Below, in pieces: positions 7,644 through 15,161 of a DNA stretch of 34,574 bases. A program made the translations under genes and the position numbers. Below the pieces are notes generated by a model that was given only the letters and a program-made list of their open reading frames with translations, was not told where the DNA came from and did no database searches. The stretch is from a virus. The stretch covers positions 1 to 34,574 of the IMG/VR virus record IMGVR_UViG_3300037069_000583; one strand, written 5' to 3'. Positions within the stretch are counted from its first letter, which is position 1. Each line of letters opens with the position of its first letter.

Positions 7644-8019
7644 CGTCGTCGACGCGCACGAGGTGTTCGACCTGGCCGGTGTTCTCGCGGTGGCCGGTGA
7701 CGTCGCGGCCGAGGATGCGAAGCCGATCGTGAAGCGCGGTGCGCAGAACATCAAGACGGCGTGGCGTGAGGCCTCGAAGGGCATCGCGCACGCTCCGCGG
7801 TATCCGCGCAGCATCAGCTACGACATCGTCACGGGAACCAACAGCGTCGAGGCTGCGATCGGCCCAGAAGACTCCCCCATCAATCAGGGCTTCCTCGGGC
7901 CGATCCTGGAGTTCGGCGGCGCGCATAACGCTCCGCGTAACGACGGCGGTGCGGCGCTGGACGCCGAGGAGCCTCGCTTCGTCGACGAGCTCGGCAAGAT
8001 AGCGGGCCGCACCATATGA
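7636..8019 (+). CDS. Tail-completion protein (HK97 gp10-like)
   Basis: A 127-aa protein with an N-terminal helix and the sequence KPIVKRGAQNIKTAWREASKGIAHAPRYPRSISY, here in two parts, which resembles the HK97 gp10 / minor tail completion family. The C-terminal half has GFLGPILEFGGAHNAPRNDG and ALDAEEPRFVDEL, the usual ending of this family in actinophages. It overlaps both neighbours by a few bases. The family completes the tail end that joins the head. The assignment rests on motifs and order. Confidence 0.72.
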   Translation: MADVVDAHEVFDLAGVLAVAGDVAAEDAKPIVKRGAQNIKTAWREASKGIAHAPRYPRSISYDIVTGTNSVEAAIGPEDSPINQGFLGPILEFGGAHNAPRNDGGAALDAEEPRFVDELGKIAGRTI

Positions 8020-8438
8020 GCGTCTACTCCACGCGCCTGCACACCGACGCCGTCATCGCGGCCATTCAGGACCTCGGTGTGACGGTCGGCGACGGTGGCG
8101 GCGACGCGGACGGCCCGGTGCAAAAAGACCTGACGCTGCCGTACGCGGTGGTCTACGCGGTCGGTGCGACCTTCGACGGTCCGCTGTCGGCGGAGGATCT
8201 GGACGCTGACGCGTGGCCGACAACCCAGGTCACGTTCTGCGGCCAGACGCGCGAGCAGGCGCAGTGGCTGCAAGACACGGTGCGCGCCGGGCTCGTGGGC
8301 CAGGTGCTCGCCGTGGATGGCCGGAACCTGGGCCGCGTGCGTCTGTACATGGAACGCCCGGCCGGCCGCGACACCTCGGTCACGCCTTACGTGTGGTGGG
8401 CCGTGGATCAGTACCGCACATTCAGTTCACCCGTCTGA
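8016..8438 (+). CDS. Tail terminator protein
   Basis: A 140-aa protein at the usual position of the tail terminator that caps the tail tube. Features are the N-terminal helix (LHTDAVIAAIQDLG), LPYAVVYAVGATFDGPLS, DADAWPTTQVTFCGQTREQAQWLQDTVRAGLVGQ and the C-terminal RLYMERPAGRDTS. This helix-sheet-helix layout with a T-Q-V strand followed by an EQAQWLQD helix fits tail-terminator families (lambda U / DUF3168-like). ATG at 8016 overlaps the previous stop by ATGA. Confidence 0.7.
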   Translation: MSVYSTRLHTDAVIAAIQDLGVTVGDGGGDADGPVQKDLTLPYAVVYAVGATFDGPLSAEDLDADAWPTTQVTFCGQTREQAQWLQDTVRAGLVGQVLAVDGRNLGRVRLYMERPAGRDTSVTPYVWWAVDQYRTFSSPV

Positions 8439-8454
8439 ATCCAAGGAGTCCGTC

Positions 8455-8784
8455 ATGGCCGTGCTCGCAACGCAGTCCGTCAGCCGGTCCGGGCTGAGTG
8501 TTTCCTATGCCGCCGCGACGAGTGGCGGCGACAAGGTTTCCCCCGGCGACCACGTGTTCTTGCACGTGAAGAACGCCGGCGGGTCGGTGTGCAACGTCAC
8601 GATCACGACGCCTGGCACGTTCGACGGGCAGGCGATCTCGGACGTGACGGTCGCGGTGCCGGCGACGACCGGGGACAAGCTGATCGGCCCGATCACGGCG
8701 GAGCTGTTCCGCGCGAGCGACGGCTACGCGGCGGTCACCTACGACCAGGTGTCGTCGGTGACGGTCGCCGCGGTGAGCGTCTGA
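8455..8784 (+). CDS. Small Ig-like structural protein (109 aa)
   Basis: The start is ATG 8455, with AAGGAG ten bases upstream; the longer frame back to 8164 overlaps the tail terminator and is a shadow. The 109-aa product has repeated Val/Thr strands (FLHVKNAGGSVCNVTITTPG, DVTVAVPATTGDKLIGPIT) and reads as a single beta-sandwich. Homologous small proteins with the FLHVKNAGG stretch are common in this spot in actinophages and are presumed virion components, perhaps head decoration or tail-associated. That role is inferred from composition and location only. The next gene overlaps by TGATG. Confidence 0.7.
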   Translation: MAVLATQSVSRSGLSVSYAAATSGGDKVSPGDHVFLHVKNAGGSVCNVTITTPGTFDGQAISDVTVAVPATTGDKLIGPITAELFRASDGYAAVTYDQVSSVTVAAVSV

Positions 8785-9038
8785 TGCGGTTCATCACTGT
8801 CGTGCACCCCACACAGGGCGCCGCAACAGTGCCCGAGTCGGCCGTGCCGCACATGCTGGCCAACGGATGGACGGAGCCGGACGCAGCAGTGACGGCCGCG
8901 GTCGAGCTGTTCGACCCGGACGTGCACACGGTCGTCGAGGTCGAGGAGCACCTCGCCTATGCGTCGGTCGCTGAGCGCGACCGCGTGCTCGCGGCCGAGA
9001 AGGCCGGCCAGGACCGCCCCGAGATCGTCGGGGAGTAA
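8784..9038 (+). CDS. Small hypothetical protein between tail terminator and tube genes (84 aa)
   Basis: An 84-aa protein starting in the TGATG overlap at 8784. It opens MRFITVVHPTQGAATVPESA, then HMLANGWTEPD, and ends in an acidic/charged helix (VAERDRVLAAEKAGQDRPEI). The phrase LANGW resembles the last residues of small actinophage head/tail proteins that form a short beta-hairpin. I recognise no enzyme motif. It is probably a minor structural or assembly protein because of its position in the morphogenesis operon. Confidence 0.6.
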   Translation: MRFITVVHPTQGAATVPESAVPHMLANGWTEPDAAVTAAVELFDPDVHTVVEVEEHLAYASVAERDRVLAAEKAGQDRPEIVGE

Positions 9039-9076
9039 GCGCACCATCTCGCACGCCCGCCAAGTCCCGACACGTA

Positions 9077-9090
9077 GCCCTTAGGAGGGC
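9077..9090 (+). promoter_or_regulatory. Ribosome-site hairpin before tail tube gene
   Basis: GCCCT (9077-9081) pairs with AGGGC (9086-9090) around the loop TAGG. The strong ribosome site AGGAGG (9083-9088) lies in the loop and 3' arm, five bases before the ATG at 9094. The stem is only five base pairs, so it would melt easily, but it may tune the very high expression expected of a tail tube protein. Confidence 0.4.
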
Positions 9091-9093
9091 GTC

Positions 9094-9567
9094 ATGGCTC
9101 GCATGGTTTTCGACGGTAACTACGAGGTCTACTTCCTGCCCAGCGCGATCAGCGACGCTTCGGCTCCGTCGCTCGCCGCGATGCAGGCGGGTACCAACCT
9201 CACCGCGTTCATTCCGAAGGACGGCTTCAACCCGGCGGTGACGAACAACCGGGTGCAGGGCGGCGACTTGGCCTCGCTGTTCGTCGACGAGTCGATGGGC
9301 ACGTACACCTCGGCGATGACGATCGCGTGCTTCAAGGACGACACCGCCGACACTGCCTACGACACGATCGGTGTGCAGGGCGCGACCGGTGCGATCGTGG
9401 TCGTCCCGAACGGGCCGGCCGCGCAAGGCGTGAAGGCCTACGTGTGGCCCGACGTCGAGTTCGGTCAGCCGATCCCGATGCAGACGGCCGCGAACGCGCA
9501 GCAGAAGTTCACTGCTGATGTTGCGGTGCGCAAGCAGCCGAACTTCCACGCCACCGTCGCGGCCTGA
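9094..9567 (+). CDS. Major tail (tube) protein
   Basis: A 157-aa protein, upstream of the tail chaperones and the tape measure gene, which is where the tail tube subunit is encoded. It begins MARMVFDGNYEVYFLPS and has a repeated beta pattern, with FNPAVTNNRVQGGDLASLF, then MTIACFKDDTADTAYDTI and TGAIVVVPNGPAAQGVKAYV. The C-terminal ANAQQKFTADVAV segment is typical of the final strand of actinophage tubes. It has the strongest ribosome site in the region, as expected for the most abundant tail protein. The last base of its stop is the A of the ATG of the next gene. Confidence 0.8.
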   Translation: MARMVFDGNYEVYFLPSAISDASAPSLAAMQAGTNLTAFIPKDGFNPAVTNNRVQGGDLASLFVDESMGTYTSAMTIACFKDDTADTAYDTIGVQGATGAIVVVPNGPAAQGVKAYVWPDVEFGQPIPMQTAANAQQKFTADVAVRKQPNFHATVAA

Positions 9568-10160
9568 TGGCCGCTCGTAACGCTCAGGCCAAGACGCCGG
9601 TGGACTTCGCCGGCGTCCTGGCCTCGACGAAGCCAATCGAGCGGTCGGTGCGGATCTGCCTCGCCGGCGATCTGTTGGCCGAGATCGACTCCCTCACTGA
9701 GGAGCTCGCGCAGGCCCGCAGGTCCGACTCGCGGCTGAACGAGCTCGACAGGGCACCCGCGATCGCCAAGCGACTGGTGGAGCTCGAGGACGCCGCGCAT
9801 GAGGCGGAGGTCGAGTTCCGGTTCCGTGCGATCGGACGGAAGGCGTGGCGCGACCTGGTGGCGGCGAATCCGCCGTCGGCGGAGGAGAAGAAGGCCGGCG
9901 CCGATCACAACGAGCGCTTCCTCGTCGAGGCGATCGCTGCGTCGTGCGTCGAGCCGGCAGGTGTGACGCTGGAGCAGGCTGAGCAGCTGCTTGACGTGCT
10001 GACGGAGAGTCAGGCCGGGAAGCTGTGGCTCGCGTGCTTGGCGGCGAACCGGGGGACGAGCGATGTCCCTTTCTCCGCGGCCGCGTCAGAGCTAGCGCGG
10101 CCTACCGAGACGAGCTCCGGCTCTCAGCCCGACTCGGAGTACCCCGAAGCGTCCTCCTAG
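9567..10160 (+). CDS. Tail assembly chaperone, gpG-type
   Basis: A 197-aa protein upstream of the tape measure gene, the position of gpG-type tail chaperones that keep the tape measure protein unfolded and recruit tail tube subunits. It has a helical core (RLNELDRAPAIAKRLVELED) and FRAIGRKAWRDLVAANPP, and the helix CVEPAGVTLEQAEQLLDVLT. Its 3' end overlaps a second frame that is entered by -1 frameshifting at CCCTTTC (10067-10073), which gives a longer gpGT product. The terminal 28 residues (SAAASELARP to the end) are unique to the unshifted form. Confidence 0.85.
   Translation: MAARNAQAKTPVDFAGVLASTKPIERSVRICLAGDLLAEIDSLTEELAQARRSDSRLNELDRAPAIAKRLVELEDAAHEAEVEFRFRAIGRKAWRDLVAANPPSAEEKKAGADHNERFLVEAIAASCVEPAGVTLEQAEQLLDVLTESQAGKLWLACLAANRGTSDVPFSAAASELARPTETSSGSQPDSEYPEASS
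10067..10102 (+). promoter_or_regulatory. -1 programmed ribosomal frameshift signal of tail chaperones
   Basis: The slippery heptamer C-CCT-TTC (10067-10073) is in the right phase of the gpG frame for simultaneous P- and A-site slippage. Five bases later GGCCGCG (10079-10085) pairs perfectly with CGCGGCC (10096-10102) around a ten-base loop. Slippery sequence, spacer and stem-loop together match the canonical -1 signal of siphovirus tail chaperone genes. Confidence 0.85.
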
Positions 10161-10420
10161 GCCGTGTCGTGAGGCGCGGGGAGCCGCTGTTCCTCGAGGA
10201 GGACACGAACGGCTTGCTGGCCCTCCAGGCGGAGGAGGACGGCACCTGCAGCGACTGTGGGCAGCCGGTCGACGAGTCGATGGATCCGCGCAATGAGTCC
10301 GCGTACACGGCGACGCTCGTCGCCTGCTTTGCGTGCGCGGAGGCGGAGAAGGCGAAGCGGGATTTGCGCGAGCAGGACTCCGACCCGGGGATCCGGATCG
10401 GTGTGACCAAGACGAAGTAG
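10073..10420 (+). CDS. Tail assembly chaperone, frameshifted gpT-type extension
   Basis: This frame is expected to be translated as the C-terminal extension of gpG after the -1 shift, giving a fusion of about 284 residues (169 codons of gpG followed by 115 residues). Its sequence after the shift (LRGRVRASAAYRDELRLSA) leads into LGVPRSVLLGR and a repeated acidic segment, the usual gpT layout. CSDCGQP and CFACAEA form a likely zinc knuckle, common in actinophage gpT proteins. It ends with SDPGIRIGVTKTK. The open frame extends upstream to 10025, but without a ribosome site, so independent initiation is less likely. Confidence 0.85.
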   Translation, partial: LRGRVRASAAYRDELRLSARLGVPRSVLLGRVVRRGEPLFLEEDTNGLLALQAEEDGTCSDCGQPVDESMDPRNESAYTATLVACFACAEAEKAKRDLREQDSDPGIRIGVTKTK

Positions 10421-10430
10421 GAGGCGCGCA

Positions 10431-13400
10431 GTGACCGAGCGCAGCGTCTCCGTCCGTCTGATCGCGATCACGGCTCAGTACAACGAGGCGATGAAGGAGT
10501 CGGGGAAGGTCACGACCGACCTCGGCACCGCCGCGGAGCTCACGGGCACGAAGTCGGGCAAGGCCGGCAAGGACGTCGACGCGTTCGGCGATTCGATCGA
10601 CCGCGCGTCGACGAAGGCGAAGGACGCGAAGGCGTCGTTCTCCCCTTTGGTGTTGTCGATCGCGGCGCTCGGCCCTGCGCTGGTACCGCTCGCCGGTGGC
10701 GCGGTCGCGGTCGCTGGCGCGCTCGGTGGGATGGGCACGGCGGCCGCGCTGGCGTTCGGCGGCATCAAGGACCAGATGGCGCAGGGCACCGAGCTCGGGA
10801 AGACCTACACCGGGCAGTTGGCGCTACTGAAGGACAACCTGGAGACGCTGCAGACCACCGCGGCGGCCGGTGTGCTCGGCCCGTTCGAGGCTGCTGTCGC
10901 GGATCTGCAGAAGCAGATGCCGTTCCTGAACGCGACGATCGGCACGTTTTCCACGATCACCGGCCAGACTGCGCTGAACCTCGAGCAGGGTTTTCTTGGC
11001 GCGCTGCACGCGCTGATGCCGCTCTTCGTCGACCTCGGCGTGTATGTCGAGGGTCTGAGTAAGCGGCTGGAGCAGTTCGCGACTGGCGGCGGGTTGCAGA
11101 AGTTCGGTGCGTGGGCTCAGGCCGAGTTGCCGAAGGTGGAGCAGTTCCTCAATCAGATAACGGCGGCGGTGTTCCACCTTCTGGCCGCGTTCGCGCCGCT
11201 CGGTAGCGCGTCGTTGTCGACGCTGACGATCATCGCGCGGGCGATCAACGAGCTTCCGTTGCCGGTGTTGCAGGCGTTGATCCCGCTGCTCGTGAACGCC
11301 TACTTGGGCTTCAAGGCCTTCCAGGGTCTCTCGATCGTGGTGGACACCCTCGGTGCGCTCTCGGCGCGGCTGGCGGCCGTGACGGTGGCCACTGGCGAGT
11401 CCGCGGCCGCGGCACGGGCCGCGTCGCTGGCCTACCGGGGGATGGAGGCGGCGGCCGGACCGATCGGCGTCGCGCTCGTCCTCGCTGGCACCGCGATGAC
11501 CTACTTCAGCACCTCGTCGGACACGGGAACTCGAGCCGTCGACGACTTCAAGAACGCGCTGGTGTCGTCCAAGGGTGCGATCGATGCGAACGTCCTGTCG
11601 ATGGTGTCGCTGAAGCTGCAGCAGGACGGCCTGGCGGACAAGGCCGCGAAGTCGGGGGTCTCGCTGGCGGATCTGACTGCGGCTGTGGTCGGCACGGACG
11701 CCCAGTTCAATGCGCTGGCGAAGTCGTGGCAGGCGGCCGGGGATCCGTCGGGTTTCACGCTGGCCAAGCTTTCGGCGCTGCATATCCAGTTCAAGGACGG
11801 CGCGAAGTCGGCGGCGCAGGAGAACGCAGCGCTCGCGCAGCTGACCGGCACGCTGAACGGAAGCGCCGGCGCCGCGGCCGCGGTCGCCTTCCAGGTCGAG
11901 GAGCTCGCCGGGAAGTACGGCGCGACGACCGACCAGGTGCAGGCCTTCGCGGAGCAGAACAAGCTCAGCCTCGACGGCACCGACAAGTCGTCGACGGCGT
12001 TCATCAAAGCCGCCGACAAGGCCGTTCTGCTCGGCACGACGCTGAACCAGCTGAGGAACGACGCGATCGGTCTGACGTCGCCGTTCACTGAGGTCACGAC
12101 GCGGGTGAAGGACTTCACCGACGCGCTCGCGCAGGAGTCGACGATGGCCGGCGGCGACGTCGTCCGGTCGCAGGAGACGTTGCAGAAGTCGCTGAACTCC
12201 CTCGCGCAGACGCTGCACACCGGCAAGGGCGCCTTCGACGACTACTCCGACGCGGGCCTCGCCTCGCACGCCGCTATCGACCAGGCGGCGACGGATGCCT
12301 CCAAGTACGCGAGCGAGGTCTTCAAGCAGACCGGCAGCATCACCGAGGCGATCACCGCCTACGACAACTGGTACAACGCGCTGATCGCGACCGGCCGCGC
12401 GCAGGGCGTCGGCAAGCAGCAGATCGACGACTACCTCGCGAGCGTCGGCCAGTTGCCGCAGCAGGTCTCGGCCGCGTTGCAGGGCACGCAGGACGCGAGC
12501 ACGAAGGCCGCCGCGGCGATGACCGACGCGATGATCAGCGGCTTGACGCAGGGGCTGGGGCCGCTCGAGGCGACGCTGAACAACCTGATCGTTGCTCTCG
12601 GCGGCACGGCGGCGATTGCTGCAGTCGGTGTCGGCCAGTACCTCGGCGGGACGATCAACTCTTCGATGGCGGACCGGATCGACGCCGACAACTCTCCTGA
12701 GGTCGCGGCGACGAACAAGGCGCTGCGGCTCGCGCTCGCGGCTGATGCGGCGTACGCGGCCGGTGAGCAGGTCGGCAATGCCTACGTCGTCGGATTGTCG
12801 ACGGTCGTGAGCTCGAGCACGGCGTCGAACCTGTCGGGCACCTATAACTCGCAGGTTCCGGGTACCGGGTCGTCGGTGACGAAGGCTTTCGTGCCGCCGT
12901 CGCTGCATGTCGGCACGTTCGGCGGCATCCACGTCGGCTCGCTCGCCCCGCCGACCGCGAAGACCGGCGGCAGCACGAAGACGCCGGCGCAGCTCGCGCA
13001 GCAAAAGATCGTGGCGCAGGACGACCTGCTGAACGCCCAGGCGCTCGCCGCGATCGGCCCGACGAACAAGCTGGCGCTGGCGCAGGAAGCGGTGACGGAT
13101 GCGACGCGTCGGCTGAACAACGAGACGACGGCGGGGACCCTGGCCTACTACCAGGACCTCACGAAGCTGCATCAGGCGCAGCAGGCGCTGACCGACGAGG
13201 TCAAGGCTGAGGCGCAGGCCCGCGCGGATGCGCAGAAGAAGCTCGCCGCCGACACGAAGGCCGAGGCCGCCCTCCTCGCACAGGAGGCGACCGTCACCGC
13301 GCAGTTCTACGCCGACCTGAACAAGGCCGCTGCCGATCACGCGGCGAAGGACACTGCGCTGATCCAGGCCCGGCAGGCCGCGCTCGAGGGTTGGGCGTCG

Positions 13401-14240
13401 GCGTCGCAGAAGGCGACGATCCAGTGGGGCTCGTCGATCTCGTGGCTGACCGGCAACGTCAACGACCAGGTGAACCAGTTCACCCAGTGGGAGCAGGCCC
13501 TCGCGGTCGCGCGTACCCGCGGCGTGTCGGAGGGCGTCATCTCGGCACTCGGCCTCGACCAGGGCCCGCAGGCACTCGGCCAGCTGAAGCAGTTCGCCAA
13601 CGCGACCCAGGACCAGATCGACGCGCTGAACAAGGCGGTCGCGGCGAAGAACGCCGCCGCTGGCGATGAGGCGCACACCGAGGCGGTCAACAGCTACGGC
13701 CAACTCGGCAAGGACCTTCTCGCCGAGCAGCAGACCTACGCCGACGCCGTGACCGCGTTGCAGACGAAGTTCGCCTCCGACATGGCCGCGCTCGCGCAGC
13801 AGGTTCAGCAGGCTCAGGCGACGATCGGCACCGACCAGCAGACCATCAACGCGCTGCCGGCGCAGTACGGCCACGTCGCCAACATGGCGGCGCTCGCCGC
13901 ACTGCCGCAGGGCACGGCGCTGTACACGAAGTCGGCCGACGGCAGCTATGTCCACATCGCCGACCCGTCTGCCCTGTCGAAGCTCGCCCCGGGGACGCCG
14001 ATCTACGACAAGCTCTACGACTCCGGTGGCATCCTGCCTCCCGGCAAGACGGTCGCGTACAACGCGACCGGTCGCAACGAGCATGTGCTGACCGACGCGC
14101 AACTCGCGGCGGTGGCTGGCGGTGGCGAAGTGACGGTCATCGCGCAGGTCGTCCTCGACGGCAAGGTGATCGACCAGCAGATCACCAAGCACAACGCCGG
14201 GAAGCGGCAGGCCATCCTTGTCGGCGGTGTCCGGCAGTGA
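10431..14240 (+). CDS. Tape measure protein
   Basis: At 1269 aa this is the longest gene, right after the tail chaperones, as expected. The protein sets tail length; at the usual 1.5 angstrom per residue it predicts a tail of about 190 nm. Features: a mixed N-terminus, hydrophobic segments at about residues 72-115 (PLAGGAVAVAGALGGMGTAA) and 255-300, long helical/coiled-coil regions (about 850-1000 and 1085-1160), and a C-terminus with a TVIAQVVLDGKVIDQQI strand. I see no muralytic domain. GTG start at 10431, with the ribosome site GGAGG overlapping the previous stop. A GTGA overlap links it to the next minor tail gene. Confidence 0.93.
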   Translation: MTERSVSVRLIAITAQYNEAMKESGKVTTDLGTAAELTGTKSGKAGKDVDAFGDSIDRASTKAKDAKASFSPLVLSIAALGPALVPLAGGAVAVAGALGGMGTAAALAFGGIKDQMAQGTELGKTYTGQLALLKDNLETLQTTAAAGVLGPFEAAVADLQKQMPFLNATIGTFSTITGQTALNLEQGFLGALHALMPLFVDLGVYVEGLSKRLEQFATGGGLQKFGAWAQAELPKVEQFLNQITAAVFHLLAAFAPLGSASLSTLTIIARAINELPLPVLQALIPLLVNAYLGFKAFQGLSIVVDTLGALSARLAAVTVATGESAAAARAASLAYRGMEAAAGPIGVALVLAGTAMTYFSTSSDTGTRAVDDFKNALVSSKGAIDANVLSMVSLKLQQDGLADKAAKSGVSLADLTAAVVGTDAQFNALAKSWQAAGDPSGFTLAKLSALHIQFKDGAKSAAQENAALAQLTGTLNGSAGAAAAVAFQVEELAGKYGATTDQVQAFAEQNKLSLDGTDKSSTAFIKAADKAVLLGTTLNQLRNDAIGLTSPFTEVTTRVKDFTDALAQESTMAGGDVVRSQETLQKSLNSLAQTLHTGKGAFDDYSDAGLASHAAIDQAATDASKYASEVFKQTGSITEAITAYDNWYNALIATGRAQGVGKQQIDDYLASVGQLPQQVSAALQGTQDASTKAAAAMTDAMISGLTQGLGPLEATLNNLIVALGGTAAIAAVGVGQYLGGTINSSMADRIDADNSPEVAATNKALRLALAADAAYAAGEQVGNAYVVGLSTVVSSSTASNLSGTYNSQVPGTGSSVTKAFVPPSLHVGTFGGIHVGSLAPPTAKTGGSTKTPAQLAQQKIVAQDDLLNAQALAAIGPTNKLALAQEAVTDATRRLNNETTAGTLAYYQDLTKLHQAQQALTDEVKAEAQARADAQKKLAADTKAEAALLAQEATVTAQFYADLNKAAADHAAKDTALIQARQAALEGWASASQKATIQWGSSISWLTGNVNDQVNQFTQWEQALAVARTRGVSEGVISALGLDQGPQALGQLKQFANATQDQIDALNKAVAAKNAAAGDEAHTEAVNSYGQLGKDLLAEQQTYADAVTALQTKFASDMAALAQQVQQAQATIGTDQQTINALPAQYGHVANMAALAALPQGTALYTKSADGSYVHIADPSALSKLAPGTPIYDKLYDSGGILPPGKTVAYNATGRNEHVLTDAQLAAVAGGGEVTVIAQVVLDGKVIDQQITKHNAGKRQAILVGGVRQ

Positions 14241-14668
14241 GCACCGGTATCTCGCTCGCCCTGAACCGGGCACGGATCGGCTTGTGGTCGGATCCGTCGT
14301 CGCAGATCGCGATCCCGCACCTGAAGGGGATGCCGGTCACGCGCGGCTACGCGGGGACGTTGGTGCAGTTCGTCGGTGATGACTACTCGACGGGTTTCCG
14401 CGGTCAGGCGAAGACGAAGTCGTACGCGATGACGTGCCGGTACTTGAAGGCCGAGCAGGCGCAACTCGTGGCGCTGATCAACCTGTTCGAGACGGCGCAC
14501 AGTGCACCGGATCCGCGGCTGCTTCTGCGCACCCACCCCGGCCAGGTCGCAGGACTGAACGAGTCGGTCGCGGTGCAGGTCTTCGACCCGGTCGCCACTC
14601 CTGGCGATGGTCTCGTGTGGGACCTGACCTTCACCGCTCAAGTCGTGAACTACACCTTCGCCGTCTAG
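14237..14668 (+). CDS. Minor tail protein, distal-tail-like (143 aa)
   Basis: A 143-aa protein that begins inside the GTGA overlap with the tape measure stop, the normal position of the first baseplate or distal tail gene. It has GTLVQFVGDDYSTGFRG, then SYAMTCRYLKAEQAQLVAL (a helix before a beta sheet) and RLLLRTHPGQVAGLNES. The end is WDLTFTAQVVNYTFAV, a pattern of short strands seen in small actinophage minor tail proteins. The Dit-like role is inferred from location and size. Confidence 0.65.
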   Translation: MSTGISLALNRARIGLWSDPSSQIAIPHLKGMPVTRGYAGTLVQFVGDDYSTGFRGQAKTKSYAMTCRYLKAEQAQLVALINLFETAHSAPDPRLLLRTHPGQVAGLNESVAVQVFDPVATPGDGLVWDLTFTAQVVNYTFAV

Positions 14669-14676
14669 GAGATCCG

Positions 14677-14763
14677 ATGCCCGATGTCGTGATGGTCGTC
14701 AGGTTTGAGGCCTCCGCGGTCGTCACGCACGCCGACGGCACCACCGATGAGGAGACGTCATGA
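14677..14763 (+). CDS. Microprotein (28 aa) within the minor tail operon
   Basis: A 28-residue ORF, MPDVVMVVRFEASAVVTHAD followed by GTTDEETS. AGGAGA (14667-14672) overlaps the previous stop and lies about five bases before the ATG at 14677. The stop overlaps the ATG of the next gene (ATGA). It has two short beta-like strands and an acidic tail. Conserved spacing and coupling suggest translation; the function is unknown. Confidence 0.5.
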   Translation: MPDVVMVVRFEASAVVTHADGTTDEETS

Positions 14764-15146
14764 CGGTCGGATTCAGCACTACTGCTGTTGCCAACAAGTG
14801 GCTGGACTGGCTCGCCGGGGTTGCCGAGACGGCGCCGGCGGCGAACTACATTCAGGTGCACGTCGGTGACCCCGGCTCGGCCGGCACCGCGAATCCGTCC
14901 GCTGTGACGACGCGTTCGCTGGCGACGAATGCCGCATCCTCCGGCGGCTCGCGCGCACTGACGGGCACGTTGCCGTCGTGGTCGATGACGGCGACGGAGA
15001 CGATCACGCACATCAGTGTGTGGACGGCGGCGTCGGGTGGCACGTTCCTGCATTCGATCGCGCTCACCACGTCGAAGTCCGTGGTGAGCGGTGACACGCT
15101 GACGCTGGCGACGCTCGCCGTTTCAGTGGCGCCCCTGGCCGCGTAG
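14760..15146 (+). CDS. Small minor tail protein (128 aa)
   Basis: A 128-aa protein beginning in an ATGA overlap. It opens MTVGFSTTAVANKWLDWLAG and has YIQVHVGDPGSAGTANPS and ETITHISVWTAASGGTFL, a layout I associate with small tail-fibre-type proteins in actinophage minor tail clusters. It is dominated by Ser/Thr-rich beta strands and ends with hydrophobic alanines. The exact place in the tail tip is not known. Confidence 0.65.
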   Translation: MTVGFSTTAVANKWLDWLAGVAETAPAANYIQVHVGDPGSAGTANPSAVTTRSLATNAASSGGSRALTGTLPSWSMTATETITHISVWTAASGGTFLHSIALTTSKSVVSGDTLTLATLAVSVAPLAA

Positions 15147-15161
15147 GCCGGAGGCCGTCTC

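Noticed and set aside
10824-14273. Minus-strand ORF of 1149 codons opposite the tape measure gene
   Set aside because: Its product is Arg/Leu/Val-rich low-complexity sequence, the mirror of GC-rich codon bias. The plus strand has a recognisable tape measure protein with start and ribosome site.
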